Positions 55,094 to 63,477 of a stretch of DNA of 64,000 nucleotides are shown piece after piece. How positions within the stretch are numbered: the stretch's first letter is position 1; the number at the start of each line of letters is the position of its first letter. A program made the position numbers and the translations under genes. Source of the DNA: Flavimobilis rhizosphaerae (GTDB lineage Bacteria; Actinomycetota; Actinomycetes; Actinomycetales; Cellulomonadaceae); contig NZ_JACZDF010000001.1 in assembly GCF_014852685.1 (NCBI RefSeq), positions 434,001-498,000 of the forward strand, read 5' to 3'. The notes under the pieces are model-generated. The model saw only the letters and a program-made list of their open reading frames with translations, was not told where the DNA came from and did not search any database.

Positions 55094-55885
55094 GTGCGCG
55101 TCGGGCTCGCGCAGGTCGCCACACCTCGTGACGCGGCGGCCGCCGCGCGCGTCGCGACCGACGCCGTCGAGGCGTGCGCCGACGACGGCGCGCACCTCGT
55201 CGTCCTGCCCGAGTACGCGAGCGCGTTCGACCCGCGCGGCACCGGCCCCGGCGACGCGCAGGAGCTCGACGGGCCCTTCCTCACCGGGCTGCGGCGGGTG
55301 GCGCGCGACCGCAGCGTCGACGTCTTCGCGGGGGTGACGCTCACGCTCCCGGGCGAGCAGCGGGCGAGCAACGCGGTCGTCCACGTCCGCGCCGACGGCA
55401 CTCTCGGCGGCGACTACCGCAAGGTCCACCTCTTCGACGCGTTCGGGCAGCGCGAGTCGGACAGGCTCGCCCCCGGCGACCCGGCCGCGCCGCCGCTCGT
55501 CGTCGACGTCGGCGGGCTGCGCCTCGGCGTGCTCACGTGCTTCGACCTGCGCTTCCCTGAGTCCGCGCGACGCCTCGTCGACGCGGGCGCCGAGGCGATC
55601 GTCGTGCCCGCCGCATGGGCGGCCGGGCCGGGCAAGGTCGAGCAGTGGACCGTCCTCGCCCGCGCCCGCGCGCTCGAGAACGTCGCGTGGCTCGTCGCCG
55701 TCGGCATGGCCGGGCGCGGCGTGTGCGGGACGAGCCTCGTCGTCGACCCCGTGGGGGCCGTCGTCGAGCGTCTCGGACTCGGGCCCGCGCACGTCGTCGT
55801 CGACCTCGATCCGGCGCGCGTCGCCGACGCGCGGCGCCGCAACCCTGCGCTCGAGCTCCGGCGCTACGAGGTCCGGCCCCGCTGA
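55094..55885 (+). CDS. Carbon-nitrogen hydrolase (nitrilase superfamily)
   Basis: 263 residues from GTG 55094. Catalytic triad visible: E40 (VVLPEY), K110 (DYRKVHLFDAFG) and C149 (GVLTCFDLRFPE). It hydrolyses an amide or nitrile; NIT2/omega-amidase or deaminated-glutathione amidase-like by general resemblance, with the substrate unproven. It is two bases from the preceding gene and probably co-transcribed with mca. It is inserted relative to the mycobacterial gene order. Confidence 0.92.
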   Translation: MRVGLAQVATPRDAAAAARVATDAVEACADDGAHLVVLPEYASAFDPRGTGPGDAQELDGPFLTGLRRVARDRSVDVFAGVTLTLPGEQRASNAVVHVRADGTLGGDYRKVHLFDAFGQRESDRLAPGDPAAPPLVVDVGGLRLGVLTCFDLRFPESARRLVDAGAEAIVVPAAWAAGPGKVEQWTVLARARALENVAWLVAVGMAGRGVCGTSLVVDPVGAVVERLGLGPAHVVVDLDPARVADARRRNPALELRRYEVRPR

Positions 55886-55909
55886 CTGCGCGGCTCGGCC
55901 GCGCCCGGG

Positions 55910-56614
55910 TCAGGAGATCTGCGCGACCGCGACCGCGACGGCCGCGAAGTGGCACCAGAAGCCGATGACGGTGCCGACGTGGAAGATCTCGTGGAAGCCG
56001 AACCAGCGTGGGCTGGGGTTGGGACGCTTGAGGGCGTAGACGACGGCGCCGCCCGTGTAGGCGAGCCCGCCGAGCGCGACGAGCCAGACGACGGCGGGAC
56101 CGCCCGTGTCCCAGAACTGCTTCATGAAGCCGACCGCGACCCAGCCGAGCGCGATGTAGACGGGCGTGTAGACCCAGCGTGGCGCGCCGAGCCAGAGCAT
56201 GCGTGCGGCGAGCCCGAGGAGGGCGCCGCTCCACACGATGACGAGGAGGATCGTCGCGGTGCGCGCGTCAAGGAGGAGGACCGACAGGGGCGTGTACGTG
56301 CCCGCGATGATGAGGAAGATGTTGGCGTGGTCCGCGCGCCGAAGTGCCGCCTGGGTGGTCGGACCCCACGTGCCGCGGTGGTAGACGGCGCTCGTGCCGA
56401 AGAGGAGCACGGCGGTGATCGCGAAGATGAGGACGGCGACGCGCGGAGCGGTCGGCGGGGCGAGCGCTGTGAGGATCGTGCCGCCGATGACGGCGAGGGG
56501 TGCGGTGCCCGCGTGGATCCAGCCTCGGAGCCGTGGCTTGACGGCCTCGACGACGGCCTCCGTGGCAGCGTCGGCGGTCTCTGCGACGCTGCGGGGGTGA
56601 GTGGTGCGCGACAT
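55910..56614 (-). CDS. trhA: Hemolysin III / TrhA family membrane protein
   Basis: 234 residues, seven helices, PAQR superfamily. Metal-binding histidines lie in SAVYHRG, ADHAN and the C-terminal FHEIFHVGTVIGFWCHF. GGAGGAG precedes ATG 56614. Members regulate membrane lipid homeostasis and are often near fatty-acid regulators. A strong palindromic operator lies in its promoter. It mirrors Rv1085c next to an isoprenyl transferase. Confidence 0.92.
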   Translation of the reverse strand: MSRTTHPRSVAETADAATEAVVEAVKPRLRGWIHAGTAPLAVIGGTILTALAPPTAPRVAVLIFAITAVLLFGTSAVYHRGTWGPTTQAALRRADHANIFLIIAGTYTPLSVLLLDARTATILLVIVWSGALLGLAARMLWLGAPRWVYTPVYIALGWVAVGFMKQFWDTGGPAVVWLVALGGLAYTGGAVVYALKRPNPSPRWFGFHEIFHVGTVIGFWCHFAAVAVAVAQIS

Positions 56615-56680
56615 GTGTCGCTCCTCCGGGACGTTGTCGTGCGTGGCGGGGCGCGGCTGCGCCCGTCGTGTCCGACCAGC

Positions 56681-56719
56681 GTAACCTACGGGACCGTAGG
56701 TTACGGAACCGTAGGTTGT
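56681..56719. promoter_or_regulatory. Palindromic operator between trhA and the isoprenyl transferase gene
   Basis: Perfect 11-bp inverted repeat GTAACCTACGG (56681-56691) and CCGTAGGTTAC (56694-56704) with a 2-base spacer, followed at 56709 by a third half-site CCGTAGGTT, 15 bases from the previous one. It resembles TetR-type operators near lipid genes. The binding protein is not in this window. Confidence 0.75.
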
Positions 56720-56841
56720 GGAGATCGGGTGTTGGCCGCGGAGATGACGGGACAGCTCACGCTCCGACCCCCCCGCAGCGTCCCACGCGTCCGGTAGGTT
56801 GGCGACGTCGACGAAGCCCAGGTCACCCGAACGAGGTCGCA

Positions 56842-57603
56842 GTGCGCATCCCCACCCCCTTTTACGGGCTCTACGAACGCCAGCTCGCGCGCTCCCTCCC
56901 CGCCGACGCCCTGCCCCGCCACATCGGCGTCATCCTCGACGGCAACCGCCGCTGGGCCCGCTCCTTCGGCGAGTCGACCGCCGCCGGCCACCAGCGCGGC
57001 GCCGAGAAGATCCTCGAGTTCCTCGGCTGGACCGAGGATCTCGGCATCGAGGTCGTCACGTTGTGGATGCTCTCGACCGACAACCTCTCGCGGCCCACCG
57101 CCGAGCTCGAGCCGCTCCTCGCGATCATCGTCCGCGCCGTCGAGGACCTCGCCGCCGCACGCCGGTGGCGCCTGCGAGTCATGGGTCGCCTCGACCTCCT
57201 GCCCGACGCCTCCGCAGCCGCGCTCCGCGCCGCCGAGGAGTCGACCGCCGACGTCGACGGGCTCTCCGTCAACGTCGCCATCGGCTACGGCGGACGCCAC
57301 GAGATCGCCGACGCCGTCCGCGCCTACCTGCGCGAGCAGGACGCCCAGGGTCGCACGCTCGCCGAGGTCGCCGAGTGCATCGACGTCGACGAGATCGGTG
57401 AGCACCTCTACACGCGCGGCCAGCCCGACCCCGACCTCGTCATCCGCACCTCGGGCGAGCAGCGGCTCTCCGGTTTCCTCCTGTGGCAGTCCGCGCAGGC
57501 CGAGTACTACTTCTGCGAGGCCTACTGGCCGAGCTTCCGTCGCGTCGACTACCTCCGCGCCCTGCGCTCGTTCGCGACACGCGACCGGCGTCTGGGGCGG
57601 TAA
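56842..57603 (+). CDS. Short-chain Z-isoprenyl / UppS-family diphosphate synthase
   Basis: 253 residues from GTG 56842. cis-Prenyltransferase that condenses isopentenyl diphosphate onto an allylic primer. ILDGNRRWAR (catalytic aspartate and Rossmann start), TLWMLSTDNLSRP, AIGYGGRHEI and the C-terminal PDLVIRTSGEQRLSGFLLWQ with YYFCEAYWP are all intact. It resembles the actinobacterial Z-farnesyl diphosphate synthase group (Rv1086-like) by neighbourhood; product chain length is not decided. Confidence 0.93.
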   Translation: MRIPTPFYGLYERQLARSLPADALPRHIGVILDGNRRWARSFGESTAAGHQRGAEKILEFLGWTEDLGIEVVTLWMLSTDNLSRPTAELEPLLAIIVRAVEDLAAARRWRLRVMGRLDLLPDASAAALRAAEESTADVDGLSVNVAIGYGGRHEIADAVRAYLREQDAQGRTLAEVAECIDVDEIGEHLYTRGQPDPDLVIRTSGEQRLSGFLLWQSAQAEYYFCEAYWPSFRRVDYLRALRSFATRDRRLGR

Positions 57604-57624
57604 CGCCACGCGGGGACCCTGCCG

Positions 57625-57690
57625 CACGGCCACGGCCACGGCCACGGCCACGGCCACGGCCACGGCCACGGCGACGGCGACGGCGACGGA
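57625..57690. repeat. Hexanucleotide microsatellite
   Basis: Eight perfect copies of CACGGC followed by three GACGGC-type copies, between convergent isoprenyl transferase and nirK. Length is likely unstable. It continues no gene. Confidence 0.95.
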
Positions 57691-57785
57691 CGACCTTCCA
57701 CCCGTGCGACCGGGGACCGTGGGCGAGACGAAGGTCGCTGTCCGTCATCTCGTCCACTGACCCCCGGCGCGCCGGTGGTCCCGCG

Positions 57786-60548
57786 TCAGTCCGTCACGTG
57801 GATGCGGCCCGTCGCGCCCTTCTCCGCGTCGCTCATGACGTGCGAGACGAACGGGTACGTGCCGGCCTCCGGCATGACGAGCTCGACGAACCCGCCCTGC
57901 GCGACGCTCAGCCCGAGGGCCTGCGACCCGCCGCGGGCCGCGTTGCCCGGACGCAGCCGGTACGTGCCCTCGTGGAACACCGTGTCGAACTGGCCGCCGA
58001 CGACGTGGAACGACGTCCCGACGTTCGGCCCCGCCGCGAGCACCCAGATCCGCAGCCGGTCGCCCGTGCGCGCCTCGATCGGGTCGTACGCGTACTGGTG
58101 CGCATAGCCGTTGAACGTCACGAGGTCGGGCAGCTGCGTCGCGATCTTGTCGACGTCGACCTCGCCGCCCTGCGCACCGAGGTAGAACTCGCTCTGGACG
58201 AGCACGTAGCTCGCGTCGACCTCCGGCAGGTCCGGCGGCTCGATGACGACCGCGCCGAACATGCCGTTCGCGATGTGCGCGCTCATCGGCATCGTCGAGC
58301 AGTGGTACATCCAGATGCCGCTCATCGTCGCCGTGAACCGGTACGTGAGGGTCTCCCCGGGTGCGATCGTCCGCATCGGCTGGTCCGGGGCGAGCATGCC
58401 CGCGTGGAAGTCGATCGAGTGGCCGATCGTCCCGTCGTTGACGAGCGTCACGACGAACGTGTCGCCCACCCGTCCGTGGAGGGTGGGGCCGGGCGCCGAG
58501 CCGCCGAACGTCCACAACTTCTGGCTCACGCCCGGCGCGACGTCCGCCGTGAGCTCGGAGACCGTGAGCGTCACCTCGCGCACCGTGCGGTCGTCGAGCG
58601 GGGGCAGGGAGGCGTCGCGTGCCTCGAAGCCCGCGGGCGGAGCTTGGTGGAGGTCGATGTCGTCCGCTGCCGACGGGCCGGACGCGCTGCCGTGGTCCAT
58701 TCGGCTGTGGTTCATACCTCCATCGTCCGTGCCGCCCGACGGTGCGTCGGTCGCGCCAGGGGCGGCGTCGCCCGCCGCGGCGAGCCCCGTCGGCACGATG
58801 TCGAGCGTCATGCCCGACTGCCGGTGCCCGACGATCGTGCACCAGCCCTCGATCGTGCGGCCGACGACGCCGACGTCGAGCGTCGCCGACGCCCCGACCG
58901 CGAGACGACCCGTGAACGCACCCGTGTCGAGCGCGAGGTCGTGGACCGTCGTCGGGTCCGTGTTCCGCACGACGAGCACGAGACGGTCGCCCGCGGGCAC
59001 CTCGATGCGTGACGGCGTGAACCGCATGTCGCGCGCCTCGACCTCGACGGTCGTCGTGCGGCCCGTCGGCGTGACGGACGCGCCCGCGGCGCCTCCCGCA
59101 ACGCCGCCGCCGGGCATCGCCGCGAGGCGGAGGCCCGACGGGTCGAGCGCAGCAGCGCCCGCGACGACGAGCGCGAGCACCGCGACGCCCGCCGCGAGCT
59201 GCGTCGCCCGCGCCGGGCCCCGCACGGCCTCGACCTGCGGTCCCTGCGGCGTGCCGGGCACGGGCGGCTCGGGCGCCTCGACCGTTGCCATGCGCCCCAG
59301 CCGTGCGCGTCGGTGGTCCCGCAGCGCGAGCGCGAGCAGCACGAGGAACGACGCCCCCGCGCCGAGCGCTGCGATCGACGAGAGCGCGCGCAGCGCGCTC
59401 GAGCCCGGCAGGACGAAGACGAGGAGGCCACCGTTCGCGACGACGATGCGCGTGAGGGCACCACGCTCGAGCCGCGCCGCCGTCGTCCGCACGACCGCCG
59501 GACCGCCGCCGAGCACGACCGGCACGAGGTACGTGAGCGCACCGAGCAGCACCTGCGCGGCAAAGCCGCCGACGAGCGGCACCGTGAGCGCGCCCAGGCG
59601 CGCCTCGAGAGCCGTCCACGACGGCGTGACGACGAGCAGCACGACGGCCGTGGCGAGCGTCCCGAGCCACCACACGACCGCCGACGCGGCCGAGAGCGTC
59701 GCGAACGACGCGGGCGGCCGGCGCCGCGCCGCGCCCACCATTGGCACGAGCGCACAGACGACCCCCACGACGTACGCGACGACGCCCGCCGCCGCGAGCA
59801 GCCGCACGCCCGTGAGTGCGCCCACGACGCCGACCCCGAGCCCGCCGAGGGTCCACGCGAGCGTCGGCGTCACCGCGCGCACCGCACGCGGGTCCATCGT
59901 CGTGCGCAGCATCGTCGGCCACAGCGTCACGAGCGTTCCGAGCACCGTGAGCCCCACAAAACCCAGGACGTTGAGCCCCGTGTGCGCAAGGACGAGCCGC
60001 GCGTGCCAGCCCGGCCCCGCGCCGCGCGCGAGCAGGACACCCACCGCCGCGCCGAACGGCAGCAGCCACGCCGCCGCGACATAGAACCGCACGCACACCG
60101 CGAGCGGACCCGTGAGCGCCCCGCGCGTCGAGCGCGCGAGCGCAGCCCCGTGCCACGCGACCGCGAGCCCCACGACGGCAGCGCCCACGAGGGTGACGGG
60201 CCAGCGCGACGTCACCATGCCGACGACCGTCGTGAGCACCCCGACGTTGAGCACGACGAGCCGCACCGCCTGCCCGCGCCGCGCACGACCGTCCGTGCGG
60301 CGGCGCAGCAGCGCGTCCGCGAAGTGCGCCGACCACACGAGGATCGCGTTCGTCACCGCACCGAGCAGCGTGAGGTGGACGAGCAGCCACGCCGACACCG
60401 CGACCTCGCGGTGGACGAGCGAGACGCCGAACGTTGCGAGCAGCCAGACGACGACCGGTGCGTTCGCGGCGAGGTGCCACGACGAGCGGGCGGACAGCGG
60501 CCGTGGCGCGCCCGAGGGCTGCGTCGGGCGCGGGGAGAGCGAGGTCAT
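57786..60548 (-). CDS. nirK: Copper nitrite reductase fused to a membrane domain and a cupredoxin
   Basis: 920 residues. The first about 420 residues are twelve or so membrane helices. A cupredoxin domain follows (about 500-590) with a complete type-1 copper set (VHDL; GWCTIVGHRQSGM). The NirK body follows: type-1 ligands H710, C750, H758 and M763; type-2 ligands H715, H749 and H903; catalytic D713 and H848. All are present, so an active NO-forming nitrite reductase is expected, facing outside. The fused electron-donor cupredoxin and membrane module match the large actinobacterial NirK type. ATG 60548 overlaps the stop of the upstream gene (ATGA). Confidence 0.93.
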   Translation of the reverse strand: MTSLSPRPTQPSGAPRPLSARSSWHLAANAPVVVWLLATFGVSLVHREVAVSAWLLVHLTLLGAVTNAILVWSAHFADALLRRRTDGRARRGQAVRLVVLNVGVLTTVVGMVTSRWPVTLVGAAVVGLAVAWHGAALARSTRGALTGPLAVCVRFYVAAAWLLPFGAAVGVLLARGAGPGWHARLVLAHTGLNVLGFVGLTVLGTLVTLWPTMLRTTMDPRAVRAVTPTLAWTLGGLGVGVVGALTGVRLLAAAGVVAYVVGVVCALVPMVGAARRRPPASFATLSAASAVVWWLGTLATAVVLLVVTPSWTALEARLGALTVPLVGGFAAQVLLGALTYLVPVVLGGGPAVVRTTAARLERGALTRIVVANGGLLVFVLPGSSALRALSSIAALGAGASFLVLLALALRDHRRARLGRMATVEAPEPPVPGTPQGPQVEAVRGPARATQLAAGVAVLALVVAGAAALDPSGLRLAAMPGGGVAGGAAGASVTPTGRTTTVEVEARDMRFTPSRIEVPAGDRLVLVVRNTDPTTVHDLALDTGAFTGRLAVGASATLDVGVVGRTIEGWCTIVGHRQSGMTLDIVPTGLAAAGDAAPGATDAPSGGTDDGGMNHSRMDHGSASGPSAADDIDLHQAPPAGFEARDASLPPLDDRTVREVTLTVSELTADVAPGVSQKLWTFGGSAPGPTLHGRVGDTFVVTLVNDGTIGHSIDFHAGMLAPDQPMRTIAPGETLTYRFTATMSGIWMYHCSTMPMSAHIANGMFGAVVIEPPDLPEVDASYVLVQSEFYLGAQGGEVDVDKIATQLPDLVTFNGYAHQYAYDPIEARTGDRLRIWVLAAGPNVGTSFHVVGGQFDTVFHEGTYRLRPGNAARGGSQALGLSVAQGGFVELVMPEAGTYPFVSHVMSDAEKGATGRIHVTD

Positions 60549-61726
60549 CGGGCGGAGGCTTCCTGGACGGGGGAGGGGAGTGCAGGCTCGGGGTCGCGCG
60601 TGCCGCGTGCGGCTCGCGCCGTCGGGGCCCTCCGCGACGCGACGACGCCGACGATGACGTTCGTCACGACGAACCCGAGCAGCGCGACGACGTTGCCGAT
60701 GCCGCCGATCGTCACGAGCGCCGGGACGTCGCGCGCGTCACCGACGGCGACGCGCAGGACGAGCGTCACGTGGAGGAGTGCTGCCGGGCCATACATCGCC
60801 GGGTGGTAGGGGAGCGGGACCCGGAGCACCGCGGGCAGGATGATCGGGGCGTGGGCCATGATCATCGAGATCGTGAAGCCGAAGAACACGCTGTGGAGCA
60901 CGGCGTCGTACCCGCGGCCCGCCAGCTGCGGGCCGCCGAGCAGCCAGATCCCGCCGGCGACCGCGAGCCACGCGTACGCCGCGAGAAGGCACGCGGCCGT
61001 GAAGCGCGGCAGGCCGCGCGAACGCACCGTGCGTCGGGCGACGTCGTTGCCGGCCAGCCACGCGCACAGCGCGAGCAGCGCCGCACCGAGGACCGCGTGC
61101 CCGGGTCCCGGCCACGCCGTCGCGGCGGCCGCACCGAGTACGGTCGCGACGCACACGGCGAGGATCGCCGAGTCCGCGCGCGTGCGGTCGCCGGGCCGCA
61201 AGCCCGACATCGCGACGCGCGCAAGCTCGAGCCGTTCGCCCGCGATCGTCGTGACGACGAACGCGGTGAGCCACGGGATCGTCGCGGGCATCGGTGCCCC
61301 CGCCCACCACAGGAGCGCGCCGCACGCGGCGGCGACCGCACCGAGCTGCTGGACGAGCACCGCGGTGTCGCGCGAGCGCCGGAAGAGCGGCACGTAGACG
61401 ACGACGAGCACGACGGCGCCCGCCGTCAGCAGACCCCGCCCGACGGTGAGGGGCAGCGGCGAGAGCAGCGCGAGCGCGCCGAGGCCGAGGAGGACTGGTG
61501 CGCCGAATCCCCACCACCGGCGCAGCGCGACCGCGCGTTCGAGCGCGATGAGTGTGCCGACGAAGCCGAGGACCATGAGCATGCCGTGGACGTCGGGCAG
61601 CCGGTCCGTCGTCACGGGTGCGGGCAGGCCGAGCAGGAGGAGCGCGGCGTCGAGGCCCGCGAGGAGGCTGAGGCCGGCGAGCAGGAGGAGGGGGAGGCGG
61701 CGCAGCGCGCTCGCGGGGGCGGGCAC
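60545..61726 (-). CDS. Multi-pass membrane protein linked to nirK (NnrS-like)
   Basis: 393 residues from GTG 61726, two bases after the stop of the upstream regulator gene. About eleven to twelve hydrophobic helices with histidines (DVHGMLMVLGFVGTLIALERAV, LHSVFFGFTISMIMAHAP). Resemblance to NnrS/heme-copper-like membrane proteins is by helix pattern and histidines, not a firm match. Co-transcribed with nirK by four-base overlap. Probable role in NO or quinol handling; inference. Confidence 0.7.
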   Translation of the reverse strand: MPAPASALRRLPLLLLAGLSLLAGLDAALLLLGLPAPVTTDRLPDVHGMLMVLGFVGTLIALERAVALRRWWGFGAPVLLGLGALALLSPLPLTVGRGLLTAGAVVLVVVYVPLFRRSRDTAVLVQQLGAVAAACGALLWWAGAPMPATIPWLTAFVVTTIAGERLELARVAMSGLRPGDRTRADSAILAVCVATVLGAAAATAWPGPGHAVLGAALLALCAWLAGNDVARRTVRSRGLPRFTAACLLAAYAWLAVAGGIWLLGGPQLAGRGYDAVLHSVFFGFTISMIMAHAPIILPAVLRVPLPYHPAMYGPAALLHVTLVLRVAVGDARDVPALVTIGGIGNVVALLGFVVTNVIVGVVASRRAPTARAARGTRDPEPALPSPVQEASAR

Positions 61727-61728
61727 GT

Positions 61729-62427
61729 TCAGGCCTCCGGCGCGTCGAGGTGGAGGAGGCACGCGCCGGGCAGCGCGAAGGCCTCGAGCGCCGTGCGGTC
61801 CGTCGGGGCGCCGAGCGCGTCGAGGGCACCGCGGGCGAGTCCGAGGTGGACCGCGCACACGACCTCGGGCGTGCGCAGTGCGGCGTCGAGGAGGGGGCAG
61901 CGGCGCAACTCGACCGCGCTGTCCGTCGCGTCCGCGCTCGGGCCGAAGCCGAGGCGGTCGAGGAGGCGCACGACGGTGCGGCGTGCGTGCGGCGCGCCGG
62001 CGGACGGTTCGTGCGCGACGAGGTCGCGGCCCCAGCGGTCGCCCGCGGCGAGCGCGTCGGCGCGTGGGTCGGGGCTCGTCCGGGCGATCTGGTCGGCGAG
62101 GACCGAGGCGAGTGCCGCGTACTCGCGGGCGCCGGGGTCGGTCGTGCTCGTGGGCCGCGCCTCGTAGAGCGTCCCGGGGCGGCCGCGCCCGGCGGGGCGG
62201 GCGGTCGAGCGGTCGGCGAGCCCGGCGTCCGCGAGGCCTTCGAGGTGCTCGCGGACCGTGTTCGTGTGCTGCCCGAGCTCGGCGGCGACGGTCGCGACGC
62301 TCGTCGGGACACCGCGGACGACGAGGAGGTCGAGGACCTGGCGGCGGGCGCGCGAGAGGTCCGCGGCGGGCGAGGGGCGCGGGACGACGGCGGCGGGGCC
62401 GTAGCCGGGACGCGGAGTTATTTCCAC
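61729..62427 (-). CDS. COG2345-type helix-turn-helix regulator, possible Fe-S sensor
   Basis: 232 residues from GTG 62427; TACACT ends seven bases before it. N-terminal winged HTH (VATVAAELGQHTNTVREHLEGLADAGL). The C-terminal domain has RRCPLLDAALRTPEVVCAVHLGLARGAL, a C-x13-C pair plus a third cysteine in LPGACLLHL. This is reminiscent of the SufR-type family where cysteines hold an Fe-S cluster. It is first gene of the nirK operon, so it probably regulates it in response to NO, nitrite or redox state; that is inference. Confidence 0.78.
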   Translation of the reverse strand: MEITPRPGYGPAAVVPRPSPAADLSRARRQVLDLLVVRGVPTSVATVAAELGQHTNTVREHLEGLADAGLADRSTARPAGRGRPGTLYEARPTSTTDPGAREYAALASVLADQIARTSPDPRADALAAGDRWGRDLVAHEPSAGAPHARRTVVRLLDRLGFGPSADATDSAVELRRCPLLDAALRTPEVVCAVHLGLARGALDALGAPTDRTALEAFALPGACLLHLDAPEA

Positions 62428-62434
62428 GGACCCG

Positions 62435-62444
62435 AGTGTACTAT
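62435..62444. promoter_or_regulatory. Overlapping divergent -10 elements
   Basis: TACACT (minus, 62440-62435) for the regulator and TACTAT (plus, 62439-62444) for the hemerythrin gene share two bases, so the two promoters probably compete. Confidence 0.6.
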
Positions 62445-62496
62445 TCTCGGGCGCAGCCGGACCGGACCTCGGTCCCGACCACGACCGGAGAACCCG

Positions 62497-63366
62497 ATGG
62501 ACGACCTGCTCCTCGCCTCGAACCTCGACGACGCCCGCGCGGCTGAGGACCTCGCCGGCGACCACACCGCGATGCGCGGCACGCTCCACGTGCTCGTCGA
62601 CCAGCTCTCCCGCGCCGTCACCGGAGCCGACGCCCAGCTCGCAGGCGTCGCCCGCGAACGCCTCGCCCTGTGGGCGACCGAACGTCTCGTCCCGCACCTC
62701 GAGGCCGAGGAGGCGCACCTCCTCCCCGCCGTCCGCACCGTCACCGACGGCGGGCCTGCGTCTGCCGTCGTCGTCCGCCTCCACACCGCCGTCCGCACGG
62801 CCGCGTCCGACCTCGCAACGACGACCCACCCCCTCGAGGCCGTCGGCGCCGCCCACGTTCTCGCGGCGCTCCTCGCCGTCCACGCCGACACCCTCGACCA
62901 CGACCTCGTGCCGCTCGTCGCCCGCGACGCGCGCACCCCGCTCACCGGTCCGGCCGAGGAGGTCCGGGAGGTCCTCCGTGCCCCGGCCCCCACGGGGCAC
63001 GCGTGCGGCTGCGGTGGCGGAGGTTGCGGCGGGAGCGGCGCAGCCCCCGAGGCCACGCCGACGGAGGCCGCTCCAGCGTCGGCCGCTCCCGCAGCGGACG
63101 CTGCGTCGGACGCGCGGGCCGACACCACGGCCGACGACCGCGCTGACCTGCCTGTCCTCGACGCGACCGTCATCCCGCACGCCGTGCGCCACGCGACGAT
63201 CTTCGGCGCGCTCGACGCCGTCGAGGAGGGCGGCGGCCTCGTCCTCGTCGCCCCGCACGACCCGCTGCCCCTCCTCACCCAGATCGAGGGCCGCCACCCA
63301 GGCCGCTTCACCGTCGAGTACCTCCAGCGCGGCCCCGAGACCTGGCACCTCGCGTTCACGCGCTGA
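62497..63366 (+). CDS. Hemerythrin-like and DUF2249 fusion protein
   Basis: 289 residues from ATG 62497 with GGAGAA upstream. N-terminal hemerythrin-like four-helix bundle with candidate iron ligands (AGDHTAM, PHLEAEEAHLLPA, LHTAV, HADTLDHD). A Cys/Gly segment HACGCGGGGCGG (about 168-179) and an Ala-rich linker lead to a C-terminal DUF2249 domain (PHAVRHATIFGALDAVEEGGGLVLVAPHDP). Hemerythrin and DUF2249 proteins accompany NO-handling systems; here it is divergent from the nirK operon. The Cys-rich middle may bind another metal. Confidence 0.88.
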   Translation: MDDLLLASNLDDARAAEDLAGDHTAMRGTLHVLVDQLSRAVTGADAQLAGVARERLALWATERLVPHLEAEEAHLLPAVRTVTDGGPASAVVVRLHTAVRTAASDLATTTHPLEAVGAAHVLAALLAVHADTLDHDLVPLVARDARTPLTGPAEEVREVLRAPAPTGHACGCGGGGCGGSGAAPEATPTEAAPASAAPAADAASDARADTTADDRADLPVLDATVIPHAVRHATIFGALDAVEEGGGLVLVAPHDPLPLLTQIEGRHPGRFTVEYLQRGPETWHLAFTR

Positions 63367-63418
63367 GCGCGGGGCCGCGCAGGGCCCGACCCTCGGGTGG
63401 ACGTCGGTGGCCGACCCT

Positions 63419-63453
63419 GACGTCCCGGGGACGCACCGCGACCCCGGGACGTC
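63419..63453 (+). terminator. Terminator after the hemerythrin gene
   Basis: Perfect 12-bp stem GACGTCCCGGGG with its complement, 11-base loop, flanked by GACGTCGGTGGCCG-type direct repeats. Confidence 0.75.
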
Positions 63454-63477
63454 GGTGGCCGTCGCTAGGCTCGCGGC

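Noticed and set aside
57625-57690. Coding hexapeptide or dipeptide repeat tail of the isoprenyl transferase
   Set aside because: The gene ends at TAA 57603 before the microsatellite.
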